From CAYLRU01 sp964386565 (GTDB lineage Bacteria; Desulfobacterota; Desulfobacteria; Desulfobacterales; UBA5616): a stretch of DNA of 64,000 nucleotides. Both the position numbers and the translations under genes were made by a program. The stretch is taken from positions 44,721 to 108,720 of the forward strand of contig CAYLRU010000008.1 of NCBI GenBank assembly GCA_964386565.1, given 5' to 3'. This document shows positions 1-9,183 of this stretch, piece after piece. A model generated the notes under the pieces. The model had not been told where the DNA came from. It saw nothing but the letters and a program-made list of their open reading frames with translations, and made no database searches. The stretch's first letter is position 1, and each line of letters starts with the position of its first letter.

Positions 1-1
1 T

Positions 2-118
2 GCAGTTAAGGGGAATATATCCCTGACAACCGACCGGACGTTTTCGGGCGTTCTGAAAACGGCGTTTGATGGAAAGAAGGCGGTTTGGATATTGCGGCAA
101 AGAATAAACCCGGAATAA
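2..118 (+). CDS. 3' end of an unidentified gene (partial)
   Basis: An open frame enters from the left edge and stops at a TAA at 116-118, giving 38 residues that end in RQRINPE. It is on the same strand as the next gene and is followed by an 86-nt gap with that gene's ribosome-binding site, which fits the tail of an upstream gene. No family can be assigned from so few residues, and it could be a chance frame. Confidence 0.4.
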   Translation, partial: AVKGNISLTTDRTFSGVLKTAFDGKKAVWILRQRINPE

Positions 119-204
119 GAAAAGCGACACCGACCTCATTTTGACTTCAGTCCTCTGATTCCCGGTTTCCGGTTCCTGAATGCTTAAGCATAACGGAGGA
201 AAAA

Positions 205-438
205 ATGAAAGATATATCCGCATGGGTGTTGATTGCCCTTTTGATGACGACGAGCCTCTTTTTCGCCTGTTCCGATAAAGATAACGGGGTAAAGGAAAAA
301 AATGTCGTTGAAAAGATAAGCGATGACGCTGCAAAGAAAATTTCCGACAAAATACTGGAGCCGGTTGAAAACGCCCGGGATGTAAAGGTTATGGAAGACA
401 AGCGGCTGCAGGAACTTGAGAAGGCCATGGTTGAGTAA
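205..438 (+). CDS. small putative lipoprotein
   Basis: A 77-residue protein with a lipoprotein signal: a short charged start, a hydrophobic stretch (residues 5-20) and a lipobox ending LFFAC, so the lipidated cysteine would be Cys22. The rest is highly charged, rich in Lys, Glu and Asp, and probably helical. ATG is preceded by a good GGAGG site. It would be anchored in the inner or outer membrane facing the periplasm. No functional family is recognised. The 105-nt gap to the next gene on the same strand contains a copy of a dispersed repeat. Confidence 0.7.
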   Translation: MKDISAWVLIALLMTTSLFFACSDKDNGVKEKNVVEKISDDAAKKISDKILEPVENARDVKVMEDKRLQELEKAMVE

Positions 439-480
439 TTCGGTGGTCGGATTTTTATTAATCAGTTTAGGATTTACGAG

Positions 481-525
481 GATGAATTCGCAAAAAGTTG
501 CTTTCCGACTTTTTACGAGACCATC
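481..525 (-). repeat. dispersed palindromic repeat, copy A (short)
   Basis: A short copy of a repeat also present at 32161-32290 and 43908-44031. Its core is CTTTCCGACTTTTTACGAGACC. Read on the minus strand it begins GGTCTCGTAAAAAGTCGG, against GGTCTTGTAAAAAGTCGG in the other two. The two AAAAAG/CTTTTT arms form a stem around a roughly 11-nt loop. It ends a few bases before the ribosome-binding site of the following gene, as the other copies lie just upstream of theirs. Confidence 0.7.
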
Positions 526-543
526 AAGGAGAGGGTTCTTATT

Positions 544-1536
544 TTGTTACCCATCGGAATTATTGCAAACCCTGCTTCGGGAAAGGATATCCGGCGGCTG
601 GTAGCATTCGGATCGGTGGTTCCCAACAGCGAAAAAATAAACATGGTGAAGCGAATTCTACTCGGACTGGATTCCATGGGGGTGGAGAAAGTTTTTCTGA
701 TGCCTGAAAACGCCGGTATCTGCAGGCTGGCCCTGGACCGGTTGAATGTTTCCCTTGAGGCATCCTTTCTGGATATGCAGCTGGAAAATTCCCAGAACGA
801 CTCGACACGGGCAGCCCGATTGATGAATGAGATTGGGGTGGCGTGTATCATCACCCTTGGCGGTGACGGAACCAACCGGGTTGTTTCAAAAGGATGCTTG
901 GATACGCCGCTTTTGTCGGTGGCCACCGGAACCAACAATGCCTTTTGCTATATGGTCGAAGGAACCCTTGCCGGTATCGCCGCCGGTGTGCTGGCGTCCA
1001 ACCACTTCCCCGTTGATGCGTTGACCCGGAAGGCCCCGAAACTCGAAATCCTGAAAGATTCGGAGTTGCTGGACATTGCTCTGGTTGACGTGGTGGTGTC
1101 ATCTTCAGAATTTGTGGCATCCAGGGCCGTATGGGATGTGGACACCTTAAGAGAAATTTTTTTAAGCCAATCCGAACCCGGAAATATCGGATTTTCCTCC
1201 CTTGGAGGATATATATGCCGGCTGCCGGAAAATTCGGGAAAAGGACTGTATATCGTCGTCGGTAAAGGAGGGCAGAAAGTCAGGGCGCCCATTGCGCCGG
1301 GACTGGTTCGATGGGTTCCCATTGAATCCCACCGGATGTTTGAATCCGGTGAAACCATACCGGTGAAAACAAAACATGGCGTCATTGCCCTGGACGGAGA
1401 ACGGGAAATCACCATAAGCGAGGAAGACCGGATATCAATCCGACTGGACCTGGAAGGCCCGCGCGTACTGAATCTGACCGAGACGCTGAGGCATGCATCT
1501 GTAGATTGCATCTTTATCGCCGAACAGGGCGAGTGA
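544..1536 (+). CDS. ATP-NAD kinase family protein (AcoX-like)
   Basis: A 330-residue member of the NAD kinase / diacylglycerol-kinase-like fold. The N-terminus has a GIIANPASGKD motif (residues 5-15) and the nucleotide-binding GGDGTN motif lies at residues 106-111. This arrangement, with a C-terminal region like that of AcoX proteins, is typical of ATP-NAD kinase family members that are not the housekeeping NadK. The true substrate is unknown, and NAD phosphorylation is only inferred. The start is TTG at 544, chosen because AAGGAGAG at 526-533 is well spaced from it. An acyl-CoA ligase and a DUF362 gene follow on the same strand, possibly one transcript. Confidence 0.8.
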   Translation: MLPIGIIANPASGKDIRRLVAFGSVVPNSEKINMVKRILLGLDSMGVEKVFLMPENAGICRLALDRLNVSLEASFLDMQLENSQNDSTRAARLMNEIGVACIITLGGDGTNRVVSKGCLDTPLLSVATGTNNAFCYMVEGTLAGIAAGVLASNHFPVDALTRKAPKLEILKDSELLDIALVDVVVSSSEFVASRAVWDVDTLREIFLSQSEPGNIGFSSLGGYICRLPENSGKGLYIVVGKGGQKVRAPIAPGLVRWVPIESHRMFESGETIPVKTKHGVIALDGEREITISEEDRISIRLDLEGPRVLNLTETLRHASVDCIFIAEQGE

Positions 1537-1613
1537 CCCCATAACGTCCTGCTTGACCGGAAAAATCGTGTCTGGTATGCAGAAAAGTCAAATAAATTAG
1601 TAAGGACAAGTTC

Positions 1614-3188
1614 ATGCTGATTACGGAAATACTTGCCAGAAATGCCCGCATGTACGGTAATGAAACGGCTCTCATCGAACGGGAACCGGCTAAAAACATC
1701 AGGAAAGAAATCACCTGGAAAGAATTTAACGACCAGGCAAACCGGATCGCCTCTGCATTGATTAAAATGGGCGTTAATAAAGGAGACCGGGTCGTCCACC
1801 TGATGACCAACTGCATTGAATGGCTGCCGATTTATTTCGGCATATTGCGAACCGGGGCATGGGCCGTTCCCCTTAATTTCCGGTTTGTCGCCGAAACCAT
1901 CAAACGGTGCATTATCACCGCGGAAGCCGGGGTCCTCATTTTCGGCGAAGAGTTCATCGATCGTATCAATTCGGTGAAACCGGAACTGGACGAAACGGTC
2001 CGGCAGTATATCTTTGTCGGGCCGAAATCGCAAAAACCCGACTACGCCGAATACTACGAAGACCTGTTTTCTGTTGAGCAGGCCGAAAATCCCGGTGTTG
2101 GGATTGACATCAATGATGAAGCGGCCCTGTATTTCACATCCGGGACCACGGGAACACCCAAAGCGACATTAATAACCCACAGAAACCTGGAATTCGCCTG
2201 CTATATTGAAAACAATCATCACCGGCAGACGCACCAGGACAATTTTCTTTGTATCCCGCCGCTGTATCACACCGGCGCTAAAATGCACTGGTTCGGCAAC
2301 TTCCTGGTGGGAGCAAAGGCCGTAATTTTAAGGGGAGTGGAACCGAAATGGATACTGGAGGCGGTTTCAGAGGAAGGCGTCACCATTGTCTGGCTGTTGG
2401 TTCCCTGGGCACTGGACATATTATTTGCCATTGAAAGCGGTGAGTTGAAGTTGCACAATTTTCACCTGGACCAATGGCGTTTGATGCATATCGGCGCCCA
2501 GCCTGTTCCGCCCAGCCTGATCAGGGAGTGGTTAAAGGTTTTTCCCCATCACCAGTACGACACCAACTATGGATTGACGGAAACCACCGGACCGGGGTGC
2601 ATCCATCTGGGTATGGAAAATCTCCACAAGGTGGGGGCCATCGGGATCCCGGGGTTTGACTGGGAATTTAAAATTGTCGATGCCCAGGGAAACACCGTTT
2701 CGAACGGAAAACCGGGAGAACTGGTGGTAAAGGGCCCGGGCGTGATGAAAGCGTACTATAAAAACGAGGCAGCCACCGGAGAAACGTTGAAAGACGGCTG
2801 GTTGTTCACCGGTGACATTGCCCGACAGGATGAAGATGGTTTCATATGGCTGGTGGACCGGAAAAAAGATGTAATTATTACGGGCGGAGAAAATATCTAC
2901 CCCGTGGAAATCGAGAATTTCCTCCAGACCCATCCGAAAATTCAGGATGTGGCGGTCATCGGCCTGCCGAGTCTGAGGCTGGGAGAGATCGCCGCGGCCA
3001 TTGTCCAGGTGAAACCCGGATATGAGATCTCAAAGGATGAAATTAATGAATATTGTGCGGCACTGGCCCGATACAAACGGCCCCGGCGCATTATCTTCGG
3101 CGACGTTCCGAGAAATCCGACCGGTAAAATCGAAAAACCGAAATTGAGAAAGCGGTATACGGGGGGCGAAGAAAGTATCAAGGTCTGA
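1614..3188 (+). CDS. AMP-forming acyl-CoA ligase
   Basis: A 524-residue ANL-superfamily enzyme that would activate a carboxylic acid to its CoA thioester through an acyl-adenylate. The P-loop-like motif TSGTTGTPK is near residue 172. The GDIARQDEDGF and WLVDRKKDVIITGGENIYP motifs lie in the C-terminal third, and the final catalytic Lys is in NPTGKIEKPKLR. Its length suits fatty-acyl or aryl-CoA ligases. Substrate cannot be read from sequence. An AAGGA site precedes the ATG. DUF362 follows after 38 nt with its own strong ribosome-binding site, so the two are probably co-transcribed. Confidence 0.9.
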   Translation: MLITEILARNARMYGNETALIEREPAKNIRKEITWKEFNDQANRIASALIKMGVNKGDRVVHLMTNCIEWLPIYFGILRTGAWAVPLNFRFVAETIKRCIITAEAGVLIFGEEFIDRINSVKPELDETVRQYIFVGPKSQKPDYAEYYEDLFSVEQAENPGVGIDINDEAALYFTSGTTGTPKATLITHRNLEFACYIENNHHRQTHQDNFLCIPPLYHTGAKMHWFGNFLVGAKAVILRGVEPKWILEAVSEEGVTIVWLLVPWALDILFAIESGELKLHNFHLDQWRLMHIGAQPVPPSLIREWLKVFPHHQYDTNYGLTETTGPGCIHLGMENLHKVGAIGIPGFDWEFKIVDAQGNTVSNGKPGELVVKGPGVMKAYYKNEAATGETLKDGWLFTGDIARQDEDGFIWLVDRKKDVIITGGENIYPVEIENFLQTHPKIQDVAVIGLPSLRLGEIAAAIVQVKPGYEISKDEINEYCAALARYKRPRRIIFGDVPRNPTGKIEKPKLRKRYTGGEESIKV

Positions 3189-3226
3189 GCCCCAAACCCA
3201 TATCGTATGCAAGGAGACGATCCATC

Positions 3227-4570
3227 ATGAAAAAATCGGTTGTAGCTGTTGTTAAGTATGAAGAACCCGTCAAATCAGTAAGAAAAGCGGTTGAAATGTC
3301 AAACGGACCGGCGGTTTTTCAATCCGGCGCCAAGGTGTTTATCAAACCCAATATCGTCTTCTGGAACAAACATTACCCCATACCCAAATACGGCTCCATT
3401 ACAACGAGTCGTGTGATCGAAGATATGATCATTCTGCTGAAGGAATGCGGGATAAACGACATCACCATCGGGGAAGGCACCGTGATCAACAAGTCCGGGG
3501 TGAAAGGACTGCAGGAACATGCATTTGAAACCCTCGGGTACAATGTGTTGAAAAAAAAGTACGGGATCAAGACCTTGAATGTTTTTGAAAGGCCGTTTAA
3601 AAAAATCGACATGGGCGACGACGTGGTGTTGAATTACAATGAAGATATTTTAAATGCCGATCTTGTGGTGGATATCCCCGTGCTGAAAACCCACGGCCAG
3701 ACCACGGTCAGCCTGGCTCTTAAAAATTTAAAAGGCTCTATTGATATTCCATCGCGGAAGAAATGCCACAATACGGATCCTGTAAAAGATTTGAATTATT
3801 GGGTGTCCAGGATAGTGGAGCCCATGCCGCCGATATTTGCCATCATTGACGGCATCTACAGCCTTGAACTGGGCCCCGGCTATGACGGACGGGCCAGGAG
3901 AACCAACCTGCTTATCGCGTCCACGGATGTACTTTCCGCAGACATGTGCGGAGCAAAGGTCCTGGGGTTTGATCCTGCCTCGGTACCCCATCTGGTTCAT
4001 GTCGCCAAAAAACGCAATCGGCCTCTTGATCTTTCGGATATCGATGTCGTTGGAGAACCCCTTGACAAGGTATCTTCCCCGCATCAAATTGAATATGATT
4101 ATACCAATAACGGAGAGTTGCCGGCGTACCTGGCGAAATACGGCATTGAAGGAATTTCCTGGCGAAACCCCGGCTCCACTATCTGCACGTACTGTACGGG
4201 ATTCACCAGCCCCGTATTGACAAACATTGTTTCCACATGGGCTGGCAAGGCTTTCGATGACGTGGAAGTGCTTACGGGAAAGGATATGAAACCCACACCG
4301 GGGAAAAAGAAAACCATTTTGCTGGGCAAATGCATTTATGAGGCGAACAAGGACAACCCGGACATAAAGGAAATGTTTGCCGTCAAGGGATGCCCTCCCT
4401 CCGAAAAAGGAATTATCAAGGCATTGCAACAGGCCGGTATTCCGGTCAGTGACGATCTCTTTGAAATTTACGACAGCACCATCGTTCCCATTTTAAGCCG
4501 CCGGTATACAAGAAAGCCGGAAGAGTTCCAGGAGTCTTTTTATACCGTGGAATCAATGCCGGTAACCTAG
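3227..4570 (+). CDS. DUF362 domain-containing protein
   Basis: A 447-residue protein whose N-terminal 250 residues match DUF362: KVFIKPNIVFWNK near residue 40, then DLVVDIPVLKTHGQTTVSLALKN split across residues 145-170. The C-terminal part adds a cysteine set: C320-x2-C323 (CTYC), C369 (GKC) and C389 (KGCPP). These could bind an Fe-S cluster or zinc, but no classical ferredoxin motif is present. DUF362 proteins have no firmly assigned general reaction. An AAGGAGA site lies 8 nt before the ATG. It is the last gene of a plus-strand run and converges with acetoacetyl-CoA synthetase. Confidence 0.85.
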   Translation: MKKSVVAVVKYEEPVKSVRKAVEMSNGPAVFQSGAKVFIKPNIVFWNKHYPIPKYGSITTSRVIEDMIILLKECGINDITIGEGTVINKSGVKGLQEHAFETLGYNVLKKKYGIKTLNVFERPFKKIDMGDDVVLNYNEDILNADLVVDIPVLKTHGQTTVSLALKNLKGSIDIPSRKKCHNTDPVKDLNYWVSRIVEPMPPIFAIIDGIYSLELGPGYDGRARRTNLLIASTDVLSADMCGAKVLGFDPASVPHLVHVAKKRNRPLDLSDIDVVGEPLDKVSSPHQIEYDYTNNGELPAYLAKYGIEGISWRNPGSTICTYCTGFTSPVLTNIVSTWAGKAFDDVEVLTGKDMKPTPGKKKTILLGKCIYEANKDNPDIKEMFAVKGCPPSEKGIIKALQQAGIPVSDDLFEIYDSTIVPILSRRYTRKPEEFQESFYTVESMPVT

Positions 4571-4665
4571 TATGCTTTTTATACCCCCTTTGGAAGTCCC
4601 CCTTCCCTGGTGGGGAAAGGTGAGAATGAGAGGCAACTAAGGCATTGTGTTTTTCCCCGGCGTTT

Positions 4666-6621
4666 TTAATCCTTCTCGAGTTCCTTTATATCGGCATAAT
4701 ACTGCAGCACGTCCGGATTGCTCAAGGCGTCTTTGTTCAATACGGGTTTTTTCTCGATGATTTTTTTCACGGCCAGTTCGACCTTTTTCATGTTCAGGGT
4801 GTAGGGAATCTCCGGTACGGCAATGATTTTATCCGGAACATGCCGGGGGGAAGCATTTTTCCGGATGGCGTCCTTTATCGTCTTTTTAAACGCCTCGGTC
4901 AGGGTCTGCCCCTCTTTCAGTTTTACAAATAAAACCACCCGGACGTCGTTTTTCCAGGACTGGCCGACCACAAGGCTGTCCTCTATCCCATCGATGAGTT
5001 CCACCTGGCGGTAGATTTCAGCCGTACCGATGCGGACGCCGCCGGGGTTCAGCGTGGCGTCGGAGCGGCCGAAGATTTTCACGCCTCCGCGGTCGTTGAT
5101 CAGGATGTAGTCTCCGTGTCTCCAGACACCGGGATACACATCGTAATAAGCGCTGATATATTTTTCATGATCCGGATCATCCCAGAAGTAGATGGGCATG
5201 GATGGAAAAGGCGCCGTACAGACCAACTCCCCCTGTTCATTGATAACGGCGTTGCCGGCTTCGTCAAACGCTTCGACTTTCATGCCCAGGCCCCTGCACT
5301 GCAGCTCGCCGGCATACACCGGGATCATGGGATTTCCCAGGGCAAAACAGCCGTTAAGATCCGTTCCCCCTGAAATGGATGATAGTTGCAGATCTTCTTT
5401 TACTTCCTTATAAATGAATTCAAATCCTTCTTCCGACAGGGGAGAACCGGTTGAAAGAAGGGTTTTAAGAGACGACAGGTCATATGTCTTTCCCGGTTTG
5501 ATACCGGATTTTTCAAGTGCGGAAATATACCCCGAACTGGTTCCGAATACGGTAATTTTCTCTTTTTCCGCCATCTCCCACAACACTCCCGGATGGGGAT
5601 AAAACGGGTTGCCGTCATACAGTACAATGGTTGCGCCCACGGCCAGGGAGCTAGTAAGCCAGTTCCACATCATCCAGCCGCAGGTAGTAAAATAGAAGAT
5701 GGTATCTTCCCTTCCCAGATCCGTGTGAAGCAAAAGCTCTTTCAGATGATTGATGAGCACGCCTCCCGCACTTTGGACCATGCATTTGGGAAGTCCGGTG
5801 GTGCCGGATGAATACATGATGTAAAGGGGGTGGTCAAACGGCAGGTGCTCAAATACCGGTTCAAGTCCCGATTCATCCGGTTTAAAGGTCTCGTATAATA
5901 CGGCATTGGAAATCCCGCCGATATCCGGCAGCGGCGTGGTATAGGGAACGACAACAACTTTTTCCACGGAGGGAAGTTCGTTTAAAATTGTCGAGATGCG
6001 TTCCAGAATAGAGAGTGTTTTGCCTTTATAGAAATAACCGTCGGACGTAAATATGATTTTCGGCCGAATCTGGCCGAAGCGGTCCAGAACGCCCTTGATT
6101 CCGAAATCAGGGGAACAGGACGACCAGATGGCACCAATGCTGGTGGCGGCCAGCATGGCGATGATGGTTTCAGGCATGTTGGGCATAAATCCCACGACTC
6201 TGTCGCCGATACCCACACCGGCCCGGCGCAAGGCGACTGCCGTCTGCCCCACTTCCCGGTAAAGGTCGGCATAGGTGATTTTCCGGACGTTCTGACCTTC
6301 ACCTTTGAAAATCAGGGCGACTTGATCATCCCTGTATCGCAGAAGATTCTCGGCAAAATTCAATCTGGCGCCGGAAAACCATTTGGCCCCGATCATTTTT
6401 CCGGGATCATCAATAACCCGGTAAAATGGGGTCAAGGCCCGGATTTCGGCAAAATCCCACATTGCCGCCCAGAAATCGGCTATATGGGCCACCGACCACT
6501 GGTAAAGAGACGGATAATCCTTAAAATGGTGTTCGTATCGTTCGTTTACAAAATTCATAAAACGGCTCATACGGGATTTCTGGATTCTTTCCTTCGAAGG
6601 CTGCCATAAGATCTTTTCCAT
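4666..6621 (-). CDS. aacS: acetoacetyl-CoA synthetase
   Basis: A 651-residue AMP-forming ligase of the acetyl-/acetoacetyl-CoA synthetase branch. The N-terminus (WQPS, SRFMNFVNERY) and the length are typical of acetoacetate-CoA ligase. The adenylation motif SSGTTGLPKCMVQ lies near residue 270, followed by the stretch GGVLINHLKELLLHTDLG, which distinguishes this branch. It would convert acetoacetate, ATP and CoA to acetoacetyl-CoA in the cytoplasm, feeding thiolysis to acetyl-CoA. It begins 15 nt after an XRE-cupin regulator on the same strand, so the two form an operon and the regulator probably controls it. Confidence 0.9.
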   Translation of the reverse strand: MEKILWQPSKERIQKSRMSRFMNFVNERYEHHFKDYPSLYQWSVAHIADFWAAMWDFAEIRALTPFYRVIDDPGKMIGAKWFSGARLNFAENLLRYRDDQVALIFKGEGQNVRKITYADLYREVGQTAVALRRAGVGIGDRVVGFMPNMPETIIAMLAATSIGAIWSSCSPDFGIKGVLDRFGQIRPKIIFTSDGYFYKGKTLSILERISTILNELPSVEKVVVVPYTTPLPDIGGISNAVLYETFKPDESGLEPVFEHLPFDHPLYIMYSSGTTGLPKCMVQSAGGVLINHLKELLLHTDLGREDTIFYFTTCGWMMWNWLTSSLAVGATIVLYDGNPFYPHPGVLWEMAEKEKITVFGTSSGYISALEKSGIKPGKTYDLSSLKTLLSTGSPLSEEGFEFIYKEVKEDLQLSSISGGTDLNGCFALGNPMIPVYAGELQCRGLGMKVEAFDEAGNAVINEQGELVCTAPFPSMPIYFWDDPDHEKYISAYYDVYPGVWRHGDYILINDRGGVKIFGRSDATLNPGGVRIGTAEIYRQVELIDGIEDSLVVGQSWKNDVRVVLFVKLKEGQTLTEAFKKTIKDAIRKNASPRHVPDKIIAVPEIPYTLNMKKVELAVKKIIEKKPVLNKDALSNPDVLQYYADIKELEKD

Positions 6622-6636
6622 CGTATTTTCCTCCCC

Positions 6637-7179
6637 TTATAGCGTTCCAACCCACAGGGCAACGGCCATACTCCGACCATTGTTTATAATTTTCTGCTCT
6701 TTGGGCTCAATCCAGAACTGGACGGCGTCTCCCTTTTCGAGTATCACCGTGTTCCCGCCATGGATCAGCTCCAGAGACCCTTTCAGAATGCACAGGATTT
6801 CCTGGCCGCTCTTGATATTTTTTCGGACGGGGATGACTTTTCCCGGCGCGATGAACATGATCGCACTGTCAATCACCGTTCTGTTTTCCGAAGAAAAAAA
6901 ACGCCGGGTGACGAATCCCGACCGTGGAATTTCAACATCATCCCATTCCGAACCGCGAACTACGACAAACCGTTCCTGTTTTTCCGCATGGTTCAAAATA
7001 TCACCGGCATTCACACCAATGGCATTGCATATTTTTATCAGTGTATCCACTGACGGGGAATTCACATTATTTTCAATCTGGCTTAAAAAGCCTTCCGAAA
7101 TGCCTGCTTTTTCCGCAACCACTTTGAGGGTCAGTTTTTTTTCTTTCCGGGACTTTCTGATCAGTGGGCCGATATTCAT
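6637..7179 (-). CDS. XRE-family regulator with C-terminal cupin
   Basis: A 180-residue regulator. Residues 5-62 are an XRE helix-turn-helix (LTLKVVAEKAGISEGFLSQIENN). Residues 105-178 form a cupin-2 barrel (GQEILCILKGSLELIHGG, then EKGDAVQF). Such proteins usually sense a small ligand through the cupin and repress or activate nearby catabolic genes. It is first in an operon with acetoacetyl-CoA synthetase and diverges from an acyl-CoA dehydrogenase unit. The shared 183-nt AT-rich gap holds a palindrome that could be its operator. A paralogue with the same layout lies at 8530-9180. Confidence 0.88.
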   Translation of the reverse strand: MNIGPLIRKSRKEKKLTLKVVAEKAGISEGFLSQIENNVNSPSVDTLIKICNAIGVNAGDILNHAEKQERFVVVRGSEWDDVEIPRSGFVTRRFFSSENRTVIDSAIMFIAPGKVIPVRKNIKSGQEILCILKGSLELIHGGNTVILEKGDAVQFWIEPKEQKIINNGRSMAVALWVGTL

Positions 7180-7224
7180 AATCGCACAGCTCCGGTTAAA
7201 AGTGCTTTCTTGTATAAAATATAA

Positions 7225-7262
7225 TTGACATAATTAAATTATTAATATATATCAATATTAAT
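7225..7262 (+). promoter_or_regulatory. promoter and palindromic operator in the divergent gap
   Basis: A consensus -35 TTGACA at 7225-7230 is followed after 17 nt by TATATC at 7248-7253. Overlapping the -10 is a perfect inverted repeat, ATTAATAT at 7241-7248 and ATATTAAT at 7255-7262, spaced by 6 nt. The placement would let a bound XRE-cupin regulator block the acyl-CoA dehydrogenase promoter. Promoter and operator are both consensus readings. The region is AT-rich, so chance palindromes are possible. Confidence 0.5.
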
Positions 7263-7362
7263 CATAAGTAAAGATTTAATTTAAAGAATATTGGGCCCGG
7301 CGGTCCATATGGAATGAAACGAAGAAAAAATCCTCAAACCCGTTACCAAAAAGGAGGACGTT

Positions 7363-8511
7363 TTGGATTTCGATCTTTCAACGGAGCAGGAAATGATCCG
7401 CAGGGAGGTTCGAAAATTTGCGGAGAATGAGATCGGTCCCGTGGCCAGCGAACTGGATGAAAAGGAGTTGTTTTCCACGGAGCTGACCCGGAAAATGGGT
7501 GAAATCGGTCTTTTCGGCATGTTCGTCTCCGAAACATACGGCGGCCAGGAAATGGATTACCTGTCCTATATTATTGCCGTTGAAGAAATCGCCAGGGTCG
7601 ACGGATCACAGGCTGCCACCGTTGCAGCGGGAAATTCCCTGGGTATCGGCCCCATATTTTATTTCGGGACCGATGAACAAAAAAAAAAGTATCTTCCGGC
7701 ACTATGCAGTGGAGAAGGGCTGTGGGGGTTTGGATTGACCGAGCCCACGGCCGGTTCAGATGCCGGGGCGAGTAAAACTACGGCCGTACTTGACGGAAAT
7801 CAATGGGTACTCAACGGGTCGAAAATATTTATCACCAACGCGGCCTGCGAGATGTCAATGGGAGTGACGGTTCAGGCCGTAACGGGAAAACGGCCCGACG
7901 GGAAACCTGAATATACCTGCTTTCTGGTGGAACACGGTACGCCGGGTTTTAAGAGCGTTCCCATGCACGGGAAAATGGTGTGGCGGGCCTCAAATACGGC
8001 ACAGCTCTATTTTGATGATGTGAGAATTCCCAAAGAGAACATCCTGGGAAAAAAAGGCGATGGATTTCACCAGATGCTGAAGACCCTGGACGGCGGCCGT
8101 CTTTCCATCGGCGCCATGGGGCTCGGGGGCGCCCAGGGAGCATACGAGGCGGCTTTGAATTACGCCAGGGAAAGGGTCCAGTTCGGGCAACCCATCTGCA
8201 AGTTCCAGGCCAATGCCTTCAAGCTGGCCGATTGCGCCACTGAAATCGAATGCGCCAGAAACCTTCTGTATAAAGCCTGCTGGCTGAAAGACCGGAACCG
8301 GCCCTTCGGCAAACTGGCCGCCATGGCAAAACTGTTCTGTTCGGAAACAATGGGACGGGTGGTCAATCATGCGGTTCAGCTCCATGGGGGGTACGGGCTT
8401 TTTAAGGAATATAACGTCGAGCGATTTTACAGGGATCAAAAACTTCTTGATATCGGTGAAGGGACTTCCGAGGTCCAGCGAATCGTCATATCCCGGCATA
8501 TCGGATGTTAA
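7363..8511 (+). CDS. acyl-CoA dehydrogenase
   Basis: A 382-residue FAD flavoprotein of the acyl-CoA dehydrogenase family, full length. It carries the family signatures GFGLTEPTAGSDAG (residues 125-138) and the C-terminal DIGEGTSEVQR, in which Glu366 is the expected catalytic base. It would introduce a 2,3 double bond into an acyl-CoA and pass electrons to an electron-transfer flavoprotein, which is not in this window. The start is TTG at 7363 with AAGGAGG at 7351-7357. Gene order (dehydrogenase, regulator, HMG-CoA-lyase-like, carboxyltransferase) resembles a leucine/isovalerate-type pathway, but the real substrate is not shown. Confidence 0.92.
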   Translation: MDFDLSTEQEMIRREVRKFAENEIGPVASELDEKELFSTELTRKMGEIGLFGMFVSETYGGQEMDYLSYIIAVEEIARVDGSQAATVAAGNSLGIGPIFYFGTDEQKKKYLPALCSGEGLWGFGLTEPTAGSDAGASKTTAVLDGNQWVLNGSKIFITNAACEMSMGVTVQAVTGKRPDGKPEYTCFLVEHGTPGFKSVPMHGKMVWRASNTAQLYFDDVRIPKENILGKKGDGFHQMLKTLDGGRLSIGAMGLGGAQGAYEAALNYARERVQFGQPICKFQANAFKLADCATEIECARNLLYKACWLKDRNRPFGKLAAMAKLFCSETMGRVVNHAVQLHGGYGLFKEYNVERFYRDQKLLDIGEGTSEVQRIVISRHIGC

Positions 8512-8529
8512 CCCAATTTAGGAGGAACG

Positions 8530-9180
8530 ATGGAAACCAAGAATCAAAGCCCTTACATAAATATTGATTATTTTGAGGATTTGACTGGCGATATATCCCG
8601 TGTATCCGGAAAGGACGAAATCTCCATCGGCGAAAGAATTAAAAGCCTCCGGGAACTTAAGGGAATGTCGATAGATGATGTGTCGCGCGTCACCGGCTTT
8701 GACGGAGATCTTTTGCTGAAAATAGAAAATAACGATGTCCAGCCCCAACTGGGAACCATCATCAAGTTGTCCAAGGCCCTGGATTCGGCATTCAGCCTTC
8801 TGGTATCCGGCGCCGGCACCGGCCCTTACGCCATAACCCGGAAGAATGATCGAAAACCCATATTGAGATCTGCGTCCGGAAAGGGAAAAAAACGGCTCTA
8901 TTCTTATAAAGGCCTTGCGCCTGAAGTCGAAGGACGGAGTATGGAGCCCCTGATCGTTGTTCTTGAAGAAGGCATTGACGAGGAATCGTCCGTCCATCAT
9001 GGTGAGGAGTTTATTTTTGTTCTGGACGGTGTTGTTTTACTTCAACTGGGAGATGACCGGTTCGAGCTTGAACCCGGGGACAGCGTCTATTATTTGTCCA
9101 GCGTTCCACATTTTATTTCAGCCAAACATCAAAAGGCTACCATACTGGCGGTTATTTATGAGGGAGGAAAGGAGAAATAA
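8530..9180 (+). CDS. XRE-family regulator with C-terminal cupin (second copy)
   Basis: A 216-residue regulator with an XRE helix-turn-helix at about residues 32-88 (RIKSLRELKGMSIDDVSRVTG) and a cupin-2 domain at about 135-213 (GEEFIFVLDGVVLLQLGD, ELEPGDSVYY). A 30-residue N-terminal extension separates it from the other regulator in this window. It lies 18 nt after acyl-CoA dehydrogenase and 3 nt before the HMG-CoA-lyase-like gene, so it is embedded in that operon and probably regulates it. A GGAGG site precedes the ATG. Confidence 0.88.
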   Translation: METKNQSPYINIDYFEDLTGDISRVSGKDEISIGERIKSLRELKGMSIDDVSRVTGFDGDLLLKIENNDVQPQLGTIIKLSKALDSAFSLLVSGAGTGPYAITRKNDRKPILRSASGKGKKRLYSYKGLAPEVEGRSMEPLIVVLEEGIDEESSVHHGEEFIFVLDGVVLLQLGDDRFELEPGDSVYYLSSVPHFISAKHQKATILAVIYEGGKEK

Positions 9181-9183
9181 AAA

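Noticed and set aside
948..2033. 361-codon minus-strand open frame
   Set aside because: It runs antisense through the ATP-NAD-kinase-like gene and the start of the acyl-CoA ligase, both strongly supported. It shows no family motif and no ribosome-binding site.
4571..4665. Possible terminator between DUF362 and acetoacetyl-CoA synthetase
   Set aside because: CCTTCCC/GGGGAAAGG pairing is imperfect and no T run follows on either strand.
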